A stretch of DNA of 64,000 bases from Aminobacterium mobile DSM 12262 (GTDB taxonomy: Bacteria > Synergistota > Synergistia > Synergistales > Aminobacteriaceae), in NCBI RefSeq assembly GCF_000526395.1, contig NZ_JAFZ01000003.1:62001-126000 (forward strand), read 5' to 3'. Position 1 is the first letter of the stretch, and each line of letters opens with the position of its first letter. Shown here piece after piece: positions 25,111 to 33,660 of the stretch. Below the pieces are notes generated by a model, which was given only the letters and a program-made list of their open reading frames with translations, made no database searches and was not told where the DNA came from. The translations under genes and the position numbers were made by a program.

Positions 25111-26067
25111 GTGAGCTCGAGAGTTTTAGTGGCCTTAGGAGGGAATGCCATTCTGCAGCCGGGCCAGAAGGGAACAGCTGTAGAACAGCTGGCTAATATA
25201 ACTCACACCGTAGAACAGCTATTAGATATTGTAGAAAAAGGATATGAACTGGTTCTAACTCATGGAAACGGTCCTCAGGTTGGTGCCATTCTTATTCAAA
25301 ATGAGATGTCTAGGGAGCAGGTTCCGGCTATGGGGTTGGATTTTTGTGGAGCAGAGAGTCAAGGATTTATTGGCTATATGTTGTGCCAGGTTCTCCATAA
25401 TGAGTGTATGGCGCGAGGATTGAAAAAAGATGCGGTTTGCGTTGTGACTCAGGTAGAAGTAAATCCTGACGATAAGGCTTTTAGCACTCCTACAAAACCT
25501 GTAGGGCCTTTTTATTCCCAAGCAGAAGCTGAGCTTCGCATGGCACAGAGGTGCGAACGATGGATAGAAGATGCCGGACGAGGCTGGCGAAAGGTCGTCC
25601 CTTCCCCTGAACCTAAAAACGTCATAGAAAAAGAGGTTATTCGAGAGCTTGTCGATAGAGGATTTATAGTTGTAGCGTCTGGTGGGGGTGGCATTCCTGT
25701 TTGTCGAGATGCGCAGGGCCGTCTTTATGGTGTGGAAGCTGTGATCGATAAAGATTTGGCAGGGGAACGATTGGCCCAAGACGTGCATGCTGATACTTTT
25801 GTTATTCTAACAGATGTCCCCAACGCTATTCTTAATTACAATACACCCCATCAGATGCCTTTAGGAAAAGTTACGATAGAAGAGATGGAAAAGTATGTGG
25901 AAGAGGGACATTTTCGAGCGGGATCCATGGGACCTAAAGTTCAAGCAGCCCTTCGTTTTGTTAAAGATGGAGGAGATCGAGCTATTATAGCTCGCCTTGA
26001 TCAAGTTCTTGCAGCCTTGAAAGGAGAAGCTGGAACGCAGATAGTTTCAGAAGCAGATCAGGAATAG
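25111..26067 (+). CDS. arcC: Carbamate kinase
   Basis: 318 residues, GTG start at 25111 after CAGGAGAG. Family landmarks: ALGGNAILQPGQKGT (residues 7-21), HGNGPQVG, SPEPKNVIE, VVASGGGGIPV, EAVIDKDLAGERLA, DVPNA and GSMGPKVQAA. The enzyme converts carbamoyl phosphate and ADP to ATP, CO2 and ammonia, and thus provides ATP from fermentation of arginine, citrulline or carbamoylated compounds. No carbamoyltransferase or arginine deiminase gene is in this window, so the carbamoyl phosphate source is elsewhere. In E. coli the comparable gene yqeA lies with ygeW, ygeX and ygeY. It has its own terminators on both sides. Confidence 0.95.
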   Translation: MSSRVLVALGGNAILQPGQKGTAVEQLANITHTVEQLLDIVEKGYELVLTHGNGPQVGAILIQNEMSREQVPAMGLDFCGAESQGFIGYMLCQVLHNECMARGLKKDAVCVVTQVEVNPDDKAFSTPTKPVGPFYSQAEAELRMAQRCERWIEDAGRGWRKVVPSPEPKNVIEKEVIRELVDRGFIVVASGGGGIPVCRDAQGRLYGVEAVIDKDLAGERLAQDVHADTFVILTDVPNAILNYNTPHQMPLGKVTIEEMEKYVEEGHFRAGSMGPKVQAALRFVKDGGDRAIIARLDQVLAALKGEAGTQIVSEADQE

Positions 26068-26103
26068 ATGCGTTTTTAGAATATATTGAACCTTAAATAT
26101 ATT

Positions 26104-26131
26104 GAGTGCCCTCCCTTTATGAAGGGCACTC
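26104..26131 (+). terminator. Terminator after carbamate kinase
   Basis: GAGTGCCCT (26104-26112) and AGGGCACTC (26123-26131), 9-bp stem followed by TTTTTATAA. Confidence 0.85.
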
Positions 26132-26156
26132 TTTTTATAAGGAGTGATTATGCATC

Positions 26157-27440
26157 ATGAGGCAAGAGCAGGAGCATAGAAGGAAAGCGTACCTTATTTT
26201 CGTCGTGTTGTTGTTTTCTTATTTCATGTCATATTTCTTTCGCATCGCCCCTTCCGTGGTAATGCCTCTTTACTCAGCTCGTTTAAACCTTAGCGCGACG
26301 ATGACGGGGTTTATAGCGAGCTTGTTCTTTTACGCCTATGGAGCCATGCAGCCTGTGTGCGGAGTACTGCTCGACAGGTTCGGTCCGATGAGAGTTGCTT
26401 CTATAGGATTGTTTTTTACAGCTTTAGGTGGCTTTATGATGATTTTTGAGCCGACAGTTATGACTCTTTCTTTGTGGAGGCTTTTTATGGGGTTAGGTTT
26501 TTCTCCTTTATTTATGGGAGCTTTGGTTTTTCAGGCTGCCGCTTTCCCCATTGCACTTTACGCGTTCTACTCTGGAATTACATTGGCGTGCGGCAACATG
26601 GGAACAGTGATAGGAGTGGCTCCCTTAGGTGCGGCTATTGATAGATGGGGCATGAGCAACGTGTCTCTGGCTCTTGCCCTTTTTTGTCTCTTGTTATCTA
26701 CTTTCCTTTTTTGGGTGAGACATGAAGATCCTGTGTATATTAAAAATAGTTCCTCATCTTCAGGATTGCTTCATAATTTGAAAGAAGCTTTCCTTTTTGT
26801 AACAGGTTCGCCTGTTGCCCGTTCCGTGACGCTTCTTTGGAGTCTTTCCATGGCGTCTATCCTTTCTTTACAAGCGTTATGGGCTGTTTCCTGGTTTTCT
26901 GCTGTTTACGGTCGATCTGTTGCTGATTGTCGGGGATGGGCTTCGCTTATGGGAGTTGGGGTGGTAGTCGGCACTCTTCTTTCAGGTTTTTGGGGGCGCT
27001 CGAAAAGGAACAGAGAGATTCTTCTCTTCGTGTTCTCAATGTTTTTTTCGCTCTCTTTGGCTCTTATTACAGGGTTTCTTTATTTTCGTTTTCCTATATA
27101 TGTAGCAGCAGGGGCAGGATTTCTTTTGGGAGCGAGTACTGGCGGAGGGGCAGTTTGTTACGCGGCAAAAATTAATGATGTGGCCCGTCCCCATCTTCGG
27201 GGAGCTGTTATGGGAATTGTCAACGCTTTTATTTATATGACGGTCATTATTTACCAATGGGGGACAGGTGCCATTCTCGATTTCTTCCCAGGCAGTGCAC
27301 TGGGACACTATGCTAAAGAAGGGTACTCTGTAGCATATGTGGTCGTGTTTTGCGCGAGTACCCTTTCTTTTTGGGCCCTTCGAACTTTATATAAAAAGGA
27401 GAAAGAACCTTTAAAAGCTCAAGCTGAGAGCGATTCGTAA
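26157..27440 (+). CDS. Major facilitator superfamily transporter
   Basis: 427 residues with about 12 hydrophobic segments. Helices 1-2 are joined by the MFS loop GVLLDRFGPMR (about residues 64-74), a variant of the GxxxDRxGRR motif. The start region SYFFRIAPSVVMPLY is common in bacterial MFS carriers of organic acids or sugars, but the substrate is not readable. The ribosome site AGGAG lies 13 nt before ATG 26157, which is long; a better spaced ATG at 26150 opens only a 9-codon ORF that overlaps this start. The gene converges with feoB and their ends overlap by 30 bp. Confidence 0.88.
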   Translation: MRQEQEHRRKAYLIFVVLLFSYFMSYFFRIAPSVVMPLYSARLNLSATMTGFIASLFFYAYGAMQPVCGVLLDRFGPMRVASIGLFFTALGGFMMIFEPTVMTLSLWRLFMGLGFSPLFMGALVFQAAAFPIALYAFYSGITLACGNMGTVIGVAPLGAAIDRWGMSNVSLALALFCLLLSTFLFWVRHEDPVYIKNSSSSSGLLHNLKEAFLFVTGSPVARSVTLLWSLSMASILSLQALWAVSWFSAVYGRSVADCRGWASLMGVGVVVGTLLSGFWGRSKRNREILLFVFSMFFSLSLALITGFLYFRFPIYVAAGAGFLLGASTGGGAVCYAAKINDVARPHLRGAVMGIVNAFIYMTVIIYQWGTGAILDFFPGSALGHYAKEGYSVAYVVVFCASTLSFWALRTLYKKEKEPLKAQAESDS

Positions 27441-29156
27441 AAGAGTTCCAGCCGTTAAGGCTGATATGATCATAATAGCGAGGCTTCCTGTCATCTTTTT
27501 CCCGCCGAGTTCTTTCCAAAGGACAATGAATGTGGCGATACAGGGGAAGGTCATAGCGAGAGTTACGGTAGCCACTACAAGCTGAGAAGGGGAGAGATTT
27601 AGTGTGGCCAGCATTCCTACGGCGACGTCTTTTCGAAGCAGTCCCATAATAATAGGTGCTGCGGCTTCGGCAGGGAGGCCAAGCAGGTTGGTAAATATGG
27701 GCTTGAGTATGCCTGTAATAACAGTGATAGCTCCTGTCATATAAAGGGCGTTAATGAGGAGTACGCCGACCATGACTAGAGGAATAGCTTCTTTAAAAAA
27801 ACCTTTTAAACGGAACCAGAGTTTAAAAAAGAGATCTCTCACAGAGGGTATTCTATACGGCGGAATCTCCACGATCAGTTCAGGACTATATCCTGGCATG
27901 GTCATATGGAGAATTCGGCCGATGATAACCCAAGCTAAAAAAAGGACTCCGTAGGTAATAAAGACGTAACGAATTCCAAGATGTCCTATAACCCCCACAA
28001 TCATGGCTTGAAGTCCGGCGCATGGGATGGCAACAGAGATGAGCGTAGCTGCTATGAAGCGCTCGCGCTCCGATTCCAAAACTCGTGTAGCAAGAATGCC
28101 AGGGACGTTACACCCCAACCCTAACAGAGCGGGTACCACGGCATAGCCATGGAGTCCTAATCTGTGAAAAAGCGCATCGAAGAGAACGGCGAAACGAGGC
28201 AGATATCCTACATCTTCAAGAAAGCTTAATGCCAGATAAAAAGAAAAAACGTAGGGTAATACCATGACGATAGGAACATAAAGTCCTGTAGAGAGAAGCC
28301 CGAAACTTTGTTCCATGTTGATTGAACCATCAATAAGGCTCCCCACAAGCAGATGCTGTGCGAGGGGCCATCCTTTCAATGCTTCCGATAACTTTATTAA
28401 AAAAGGGATCCAGAATTTTGCTACAAGGGGGTCCAGAACATGGTCGATAAGACCTTCTCCTATAAGACGAATGACATAAAAACTTACAGCTATAACTAAA
28501 ATTCCAATAAGCCCTCCCCAAAGAGGATGAACAGATAGATCTTCAAGAGTATCTCGAAGAGTATGGTGTCGATGAACAACTTTTTGAACCTGTCCAATAA
28601 TGCTCCCTATTTTTTGCCATCTTTCCTCACTTGAAAGGGGAGCGACATGTCCTGTCCTAGCTTCGGGAATTCGCTCTATGAGCTTGCTGATTCCTACGCC
28701 GCTTAAAGCAACAGTAGGAATTACAGGAACTCCGAGAAGGCTTTCCAGTTTTCCTACATCTATAGTGATGCCTCGATGGCGGGCCTCGTCAACCATATTA
28801 AGCGCAATAATAGTTGGTAGCCCTCGTTCCATTGTCTGGAAGGCGAGATAGAGATTCCTCTCCAAGGCGGTGGCATCAAGAACTATAACTGCTAAATCGG
28901 CGCCTTCATCTATCATGCGTCTGGCGACTTGCTCTGCCTCATTAGTGGGATCAAGGGTATATGCTCCTGGTACATCAATAATACGGTAGGCCTCAGACTT
29001 ATAGCGCAGACATCCCTCCATAAATCCCACAGTTGTGCCCGGATAGTTGGAAGAGAGGGCGCGAACTCCCGTTAATCTGGTGAAAATAACGCTTTTCCCT
29101 ACGTTTGGATTTCCAACTAAAAGTAATGTCTTGCTTGTTTTCTTTTCTATGCTCAT
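27411..29156 (-). CDS. feoB: Ferrous iron transporter FeoB
   Basis: 581 residues. The N-terminal G domain shows G1 GNPNVGKS (residues 15-22), G2 YPGTTV, G3 DVPGAY and G4 NMVD, followed by a helical GDI-like spacer and two Gate-type membrane halves with about seven to eight helices, including the conserved LGLGCNVPGILATR. It imports Fe(II) across the inner membrane. It is shorter than E. coli FeoB (773) but within range for anaerobes; the usual C-terminal cytoplasmic tail is absent. Its ATG overlaps the feoA stop by 4 bp. Iron uptake here complements the encapsulin iron store elsewhere in the window. Confidence 0.96.
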   Translation of the reverse strand: MSIEKKTSKTLLLVGNPNVGKSVIFTRLTGVRALSSNYPGTTVGFMEGCLRYKSEAYRIIDVPGAYTLDPTNEAEQVARRMIDEGADLAVIVLDATALERNLYLAFQTMERGLPTIIALNMVDEARHRGITIDVGKLESLLGVPVIPTVALSGVGISKLIERIPEARTGHVAPLSSEERWQKIGSIIGQVQKVVHRHHTLRDTLEDLSVHPLWGGLIGILVIAVSFYVIRLIGEGLIDHVLDPLVAKFWIPFLIKLSEALKGWPLAQHLLVGSLIDGSINMEQSFGLLSTGLYVPIVMVLPYVFSFYLALSFLEDVGYLPRFAVLFDALFHRLGLHGYAVVPALLGLGCNVPGILATRVLESERERFIAATLISVAIPCAGLQAMIVGVIGHLGIRYVFITYGVLFLAWVIIGRILHMTMPGYSPELIVEIPPYRIPSVRDLFFKLWFRLKGFFKEAIPLVMVGVLLINALYMTGAITVITGILKPIFTNLLGLPAEAAAPIIMGLLRKDVAVGMLATLNLSPSQLVVATVTLAMTFPCIATFIVLWKELGGKKMTGSLAIMIISALTAGTLLRIALSLSF

Positions 29157-29437
29157 GGTTCTTCCTTCTCTAGAGAATCGTAATGTAAATCATTTTTCAG
29201 AAGGGGTTCCACCTCTACACGAGACGATATTCTCCAGCCTATGGCAATTTGTCGCCCGTCGACAATAATAGTAACAGGACCATGGAAAGGCATTCCAGAA
29301 ACTTTTTCTACCAGTTTGCCTTCCCGAAGTCCCAAGGCTTCTAAACGCCGCCTGCTCTCTCCTGAGGGAAGGGTCACTATCCGCGCCTTCCTGCCGTTTT
29401 CCAGGTCTTTTAGACTAGTTTTTTGCGTCTTTCCCAT
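29153..29437 (-). CDS. feoA: FeoA domain protein
   Basis: 94 residues from the ATG at 29437; the open frame continues to 29500, but that extension lies inside rlmN. The SH3-like FeoA fold is supported by SLKDLENGRKARIVTLP, RRRLEALGLREGKLVEK, and the closing DGRQIAIGWRISSRVEV. FeoA supports FeoB-mediated iron uptake. It overlaps the end of rlmN by 23 bp and the start of feoB by 4 bp, forming rlmN-feoA-feoB in one transcript. The residues after the last strand (EPLLKNDLHYDSLEKEEP) form an acidic tail. The start codon is a judgement. Confidence 0.85.
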   Translation of the reverse strand: MGKTQKTSLKDLENGRKARIVTLPSGESRRRLEALGLREGKLVEKVSGMPFHGPVTIIVDGRQIAIGWRISSRVEVEPLLKNDLHYDSLEKEEP

Positions 29438-30458
29438 CTCGTCTTCGCAACTGGCCACATGCAGCATTGATATCAGATCCCTTTTCTCGTCGAATTTCAA
29501 ATTCTATGTTCATTTCGGAAAGCACCGCGCTAAAAGCTTTAATGCGGCCAGCGGAGGAACGCTTGAATCTTCCTTCTACAGGGTTATAGGGGATAAGGTT
29601 GACGTAGACAGAAAGGCCATTTAAAAGAGTGGCTAGTTCGTAAGCCTGCTCGACAAGGTCATTTACTTTATCGATCATAACGTACTCTATGGTTATGCGA
29701 TCTCCTGTGGCAGTTTGATATTCCCGAAGGGCATCCACAAGAGCCCCCAATGGATACTGCCTGTTTACCGGCATTAACTTATTTCGAAGCTCATCGTTTG
29801 TTGCATGGAGAGAGACAGAAAGCTTTACGGGCATTTGAAGTTTTATCAGAGCCTGTATTCCAGGAACTATCCCTGACGTGGATATTGTCATATGACGAGC
29901 GCCGAGTCCTCGCATCTTAGGGTCGTTAAAAATCCTGATGCTTTTGAAAAGAGCTTCCTGATTTAAAAAGGGTTCCCCCATTCCCATGAAAACAATATTG
30001 TTAATGTCCATGCCGGCGATCTTTTCCATGGCAAGAAATTGACCTACTATTTCACCAGCGGAAAGGTTGCGTACAAATCCTCCCTGTCCCGTAGCACAGA
30101 AAGAACAAGCTAGCGGACACCCCACTTGGCTCGATAGACAGGCGGTCATATGGTTCCCGTGAGATAAAAGTACCGATTCAATTCTTTCCCCATCTCGTAA
30201 TTGCCAAAGAAATTTTCTTGTGCCGTCTTTCGATATTTCCTGACGCACAAGCATGGGGGGCAAAATTAAAAGTTTGTATACTAAATCTTCTCTCAATTCT
30301 TTGCTCAGATTTGTCATGTCAGCAATATTAAAAACCTTTTTCTGATAAATCCACTGGCAGATCTGATCCGTTCTATACCGTTGGAGCCCGAATTTCTCTG
30401 TGCAGAGATCGAGCCATTGGTTGTACTCAAGTTCGAGAACGATAATGGGCTCTTCCAT
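29415..30458 (-). CDS. rlmN: Dual-specificity 23S rRNA/tRNA adenine-C2 methyltransferase RlmN
   Basis: 347 residues from the ATG at 30458, which has AGGAGG 7 nt upstream; an in-frame ATG at 30488 lacks one. The radical SAM cluster motif is CPLACSFCATG (about residues 107-117), preceded by LSSQVG; MGMGEPFLN and the terminal AACGQLR, with the conserved methyl-carrying cysteine, are also present. It methylates A2503 of 23S rRNA and A37 of some tRNAs. Co-transcription with feoAB is unusual but may only reflect compact packing, with the radical SAM enzyme needing iron. Confidence 0.96.
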   Translation of the reverse strand: MEEPIIVLELEYNQWLDLCTEKFGLQRYRTDQICQWIYQKKVFNIADMTNLSKELREDLVYKLLILPPMLVRQEISKDGTRKFLWQLRDGERIESVLLSHGNHMTACLSSQVGCPLACSFCATGQGGFVRNLSAGEIVGQFLAMEKIAGMDINNIVFMGMGEPFLNQEALFKSIRIFNDPKMRGLGARHMTISTSGIVPGIQALIKLQMPVKLSVSLHATNDELRNKLMPVNRQYPLGALVDALREYQTATGDRITIEYVMIDKVNDLVEQAYELATLLNGLSVYVNLIPYNPVEGRFKRSSAGRIKAFSAVLSEMNIEFEIRREKGSDINAACGQLRRRDGKDAKN

Positions 30459-30713
30459 AGCATTTCCTCCTGACTGAAGATACTTCATCTATTTTTCTCA
30501 TAAACAATTGATGATCCCACACCTTTGCGGGGACTGTCAATGATAATATATTTCCCTTTTTATAACTAACTATAAATATAATAACAGGGTGTCTGAAAAA
30601 ATTCCTGAATAAGTGAAAAACAAGATATAAAAATATTGCGACATTTTGGCTGATATAGTCTCTAGATTATTTTATGAAAAGAAAAATCGATTCTCAGTTT
30701 TTTACGGTTGAAA

Positions 30714-31037
30714 TCAAATAAATTCTTCTTTTTTGTGATTTTCATCTAAATGAGGGAACGTATTGTTTAACAGGTTCTTTAGTTTGTCTTTAGTCATAAA
30801 TCCGTAAATGTTCCCCCTAATTTCTATGACCGGAGAGGCTCCACATTCACCGAGGCATGTAGTTAATTGAACCGTTACTTTTTCTGCAAGTCCAAGCTCT
30901 CGTATAGTCTCCTCTGCTACAGGCAGAAAGGCCCTACTGCAAGGACCGCAGACAGCAAGAATTTCTGGTGCAGACCATGCAGGCAAAGGTGCTGTAGAAA
31001 AAGCCAGTATGATTATAAAGAGAGAGATTATTTTTTT
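30714..31037 (-). CDS. Exported thioredoxin-fold, 2Fe-2S ferredoxin-like small protein
   Basis: 107 residues from GTG 31037, chosen because AAGGTGAG lies just upstream and it leaves a clean signal peptide (MKK followed by a hydrophobic core to residue 20, AWSA cleavage site). The mature domain has CGPC at residues 31-34 and CLGEC at 62-66. The CxxxC with its spacing matches thioredoxin-like 2Fe-2S ferredoxins such as the NuoE/HoxE family, while CGPC is also the thioredoxin redox motif. Ends in a charged tail (HKKEEFI). Whether it binds a cluster or acts as a dithiol is undecided. It is a single gene; an ATG at 31058 is the alternative start. Confidence 0.6.
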   Translation of the reverse strand, partial: KKIISLFIIILAFSTAPLPAWSAPEILAVCGPCSRAFLPVAEETIRELGLAEKVTVQLTTCLGECGASPVIEIRGNIYGFMTKDKLKNLLNNTFPHLDENHKKEEFI

Positions 31038-31163
31038 CACCCGACTCACCTTCTTCATATGTATAGTAATATAAATATAATAAAGTTTGTGTATAAATAG
31101 AGCTGCATTTTTGCTGATCTAAAGTTACATAACATTACGGATAGAAATGGAGTGAAATAGAGA

Positions 31164-31976
31164 ATGATAGACTTCCTTGTTGGTGCAAGTCCTGTGATGC
31201 AGGCTTTAATGGGGACTCTCTTTACTTGGGGGCTTACATCTCTTGGTGCGGCTGTTGTGTTTCTGCGAAAAAACCCGAGCCAGAAATTGCTCGATATTAT
31301 GCTAGGTTTTGCTGCAGGAGTGATGATTGCGGCGAGTTATTGGTCTTTATTGGCTCCAGCTATTGATATGGCGACGGAAATGGGGAAGTTGCCTTGGCTT
31401 TCTCCAGCGGTGGGTTTCATGCTTGGCGGAGTTTCTCTTCGTATTATCGATCGTTTTTTGCCTCACCTTCATTTAGGCCTGCCTCGAAACGAGGCGGAGG
31501 GTGTTTCTACAACGTGGAAAAGGACGACTCTTCTTGTATTGGCCATTACGCTTCATAATATTCCTGAAGGCATGGCGGTAGGCGTTGCTTTTGGAGCTGT
31601 AGCATCTGGTATCCCATCTGCTTCCTTAGCAGGAGCTGCTGCTTTAGCGTTGGGTATCGGCATTCAGAATTTCCCTGAAGGGATGGCTGTTTCCATGCCA
31701 TTGCGTCGGGAAGGAATGGCACCAAGTAAGAGCTTCTGGTATGGTCAGCTTTCTGGAATTGTAGAGCCTTTTTTTGGTGTTATAGGCGCTTTGGCAGTAA
31801 CTGTGGCGCGCCCTATTCTACCTTATGCCTTGGCATTTGCCGCTGGTGCCATGATCTTTGTAGTTGTGGAAGAGGTTATTCCAGAATCTCAGCAAGGGGG
31901 ACATGGAGATCAGGCCACTATGGGGGTCCTTATTGGTTTCACTGTAATGATGATATTAGATGTAGCTTTAGGGTAA
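31164..31976 (+). CDS. ZIP-family divalent metal transporter
   Basis: 270 residues with eight hydrophobic segments. The ZIP signature is in helix IV as TLHNIPEGMAVGVAFGA (about residues 129-145), with a matching GIQNFPEGMAVSMPLR in helix V (about 170-185); both carry the His/Asn/Glu metal ligands. A third, VVEEVIPESQQGGHGD, lies in helix VI. Members import zinc, iron or manganese; the GufA-like subfamily fits best. It is followed 61 bp later by mntP, which exports manganese, so the two may balance divalent metals. Ribosome site GGAGTGA upstream of ATG 31164. Confidence 0.92.
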   Translation: MIDFLVGASPVMQALMGTLFTWGLTSLGAAVVFLRKNPSQKLLDIMLGFAAGVMIAASYWSLLAPAIDMATEMGKLPWLSPAVGFMLGGVSLRIIDRFLPHLHLGLPRNEAEGVSTTWKRTTLLVLAITLHNIPEGMAVGVAFGAVASGIPSASLAGAAALALGIGIQNFPEGMAVSMPLRREGMAPSKSFWYGQLSGIVEPFFGVIGALAVTVARPILPYALAFAAGAMIFVVVEEVIPESQQGGHGDQATMGVLIGFTVMMILDVALG

Positions 31977-32037
31977 AATAATTATTAGAGGGTCATAAGT
32001 GTTATGTTTACACTGTTTTTAAAAAGAAGGGTAGATT

Positions 32038-32592
32038 ATGTCAAATTTAGAAATATTGCTTACGGCAGCTGCTCTTTCTATGGATGCTTTTGCAGTCTCC
32101 ATAGGCGTAGGAGCTTGTCTGTCCGCGCCTTCCGTCGCCCCTGCTTTTCGAATGGGAGCCGCTTGTGGCGGTTTTCAGTTTGCCATGCCTTTGATAGGGT
32201 GGTGTTTAGGAGTTCAGTTGCTTGGCTTTATTGAAGCTTACGACCACTGGGTAGCCTTTGTCATCTTGTTTTTTCTCGGAGTGAATATGATCCGGGAATC
32301 TCAGGAAGAAAAAAGTTGTAATGGACAAGATCATACTCATGGAGCCATGTTGTTATCTCTTGCATTAGCTACTTCTATTGATGCTCTTGCAGCTGGGATA
32401 GGTGTTGCAGCCCTGAAGGGATCAGTTCTTCTATTGGCAGTTCCTGCCGGAATAATTACTGGTGGCTTATCGGCTTTTGGGGTCTTTTTGGGATTCCAAG
32501 CAGGGCGCATTTTGGGAAAGTACGTAGAGATAGCAGGCGGGTTGGTCTTATGTGGCATAGGGTTAAGAATTTTGTTGGTTTCGATTTTATGA
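32038..32592 (+). CDS. mntP: Manganese efflux protein MntP
   Basis: 184 residues with six membrane segments. Two repeated halves each contain the metal-site helix: ALSMDAFAVSIGVGA (residues 12-26) and ALATSIDALAAGIGVA (about 108-123), the paired Asp motifs of MntP (formerly YebN). It exports Mn(II) and protects against manganese excess. The usual yybP-ykoY manganese riboswitch is not visible in the 61 bp upstream. GAAGGG precedes the ATG. The poly-gamma-glutamate synthase gene starts 39 bp downstream. Confidence 0.93.
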   Translation: MSNLEILLTAAALSMDAFAVSIGVGACLSAPSVAPAFRMGAACGGFQFAMPLIGWCLGVQLLGFIEAYDHWVAFVILFFLGVNMIRESQEEKSCNGQDHTHGAMLLSLALATSIDALAAGIGVAALKGSVLLLAVPAGIITGGLSAFGVFLGFQAGRILGKYVEIAGGLVLCGIGLRILLVSIL

Positions 32593-32631
32593 CGCGTAGG
32601 ATGTTTCTTCTTCCGTGATACAATCCTTCCT

Positions 32632-33660
32632 ATGAGAATCTTGAAGTGTATTGATGTAAAACATGAAGAGGCCGTACAAATAGTGGTAACAGGGAGTCGG
32701 GGGAAAAGCAGCGTTGTCCGTTTTCTCTTCGCTGCTCTTTCTGCTTGTGGCCTCAGAACGTGGGCCAGAATTACCGGTGTCATTCCAAGGGAGCTCTCTC
32801 CTTCTGGAGAAAGAGCCATATTGAGAAGTTCTGGGGGGCATGTAGAAGAGATGCGGTGGTGGCTCTCTTCGATTCCTTCTGAAGCAGAAGCCATCGTTAT
32901 GGAAAATAGTGCAGTGGCCCCAGACTTACAGCGTCTTGCTGCGCAGTGGATGGGGAAGGATGCTCTTCTTGTCCTCACTAATGTCCGTCCTGACCATCAA
33001 GATGCGTGGGGAGCTGGCGAGATAGGGGCCGTTCGAGCCTTATCAGGAGGCATCCCCAAAGGAGCTACTGTTTTTACTCCTGAGAATACGGCCAGGTCTC
33101 TCTCTTTGCTTACAGCTTTAGAAGAGAAGGGGTGTCATGTTCATATAGCACCTCCGGTTTTTTCTTCCTCCTCTCCTGAATGGGTAAATGAAAATTTGTC
33201 TATAGTTCTTGCAATTCTCTCTTACCTAGGTTTAAACGAGAAGAAGGGTGAAGAAGCAGTGAGGTCTCTTCCACCAGATATAGCAGATTTTAAGGTTCTG
33301 TCGTTTGATGGAAGCCAGCTTGCTGTTGCTTTCTCTGCTAACGATATTGAGACTACGATCAGGCTTTTCAATACCCTTCAGTGGCCTATGGAGGGAACCA
33401 CAGTGCTTTTTAATAATCGACGAGACCGCCCAGAACGGCTTAAAGCCTTTCTCCCTTGGTTACAAAAAAAACAATGGAAGAGGTCGCTTCTTATGGGGGA
33501 TCGCCCTTTTAAATCACACCTTCTTTATAGAGAGGTCCTCTCTGTTGATGCTTTGAAATGTCTTATAAAAGAAGAAGGGCGTGTATTTGGATGCGGCAAT
33601 GTAGCGGGAGTGCCTCTTCAACTGCTTATTGAAGGGAAACAAGGTGAAGACCATGCATAA
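32632..33660 (+). CDS. pgsB: Poly-gamma-glutamate synthase PgsB/CapB-like ligase
   Basis: 342 residues. The P-loop VVTGSRGKSS (residues 18-27) and the Mur-ligase-like segments MENSAVAPDLQ, LTNVRPDHQDAWG and PKGATVFTPENT are those of PgsB/CapB, the ATP-dependent amide ligase that polymerises glutamate through gamma-carboxyl linkage. It is somewhat shorter than the B. subtilis enzyme (393). The ribosome site before ATG 32632 is weak. Its last codons overlap the PgsC-like start by 8 bp. The monomer might not be glutamate in this organism; the family mainly shows that an amino acid polymer is made. Confidence 0.85.
   Translation: MRILKCIDVKHEEAVQIVVTGSRGKSSVVRFLFAALSACGLRTWARITGVIPRELSPSGERAILRSSGGHVEEMRWWLSSIPSEAEAIVMENSAVAPDLQRLAAQWMGKDALLVLTNVRPDHQDAWGAGEIGAVRALSGGIPKGATVFTPENTARSLSLLTALEEKGCHVHIAPPVFSSSSPEWVNENLSIVLAILSYLGLNEKKGEEAVRSLPPDIADFKVLSFDGSQLAVAFSANDIETTIRLFNTLQWPMEGTTVLFNNRRDRPERLKAFLPWLQKKQWKRSLLMGDRPFKSHLLYREVLSVDALKCLIKEEGRVFGCGNVAGVPLQLLIEGKQGEDHA

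Noticed and set aside
25255-25788. 177-codon minus-strand ORF opposite carbamate kinase
   Set aside because: Fully antisense to a well-supported gene, with composition typical of a shadow frame.
26150-26179. Nine-codon ORF overlapping the MFS transporter start
   Set aside because: It is better spaced from the ribosome site than the gene's own ATG, but there is no other support for a leader peptide.
31977-32037. Manganese (yybP-ykoY) riboswitch upstream of mntP
   Set aside because: Only 61 bp lie between the ZIP gene and mntP, and the aptamer motifs are absent.
32337-32978. 213-codon minus-strand ORF across mntP and pgsB
   Set aside because: Antisense to two well-supported genes; rich in Pro/Arg/Thr as expected for reverse frames.
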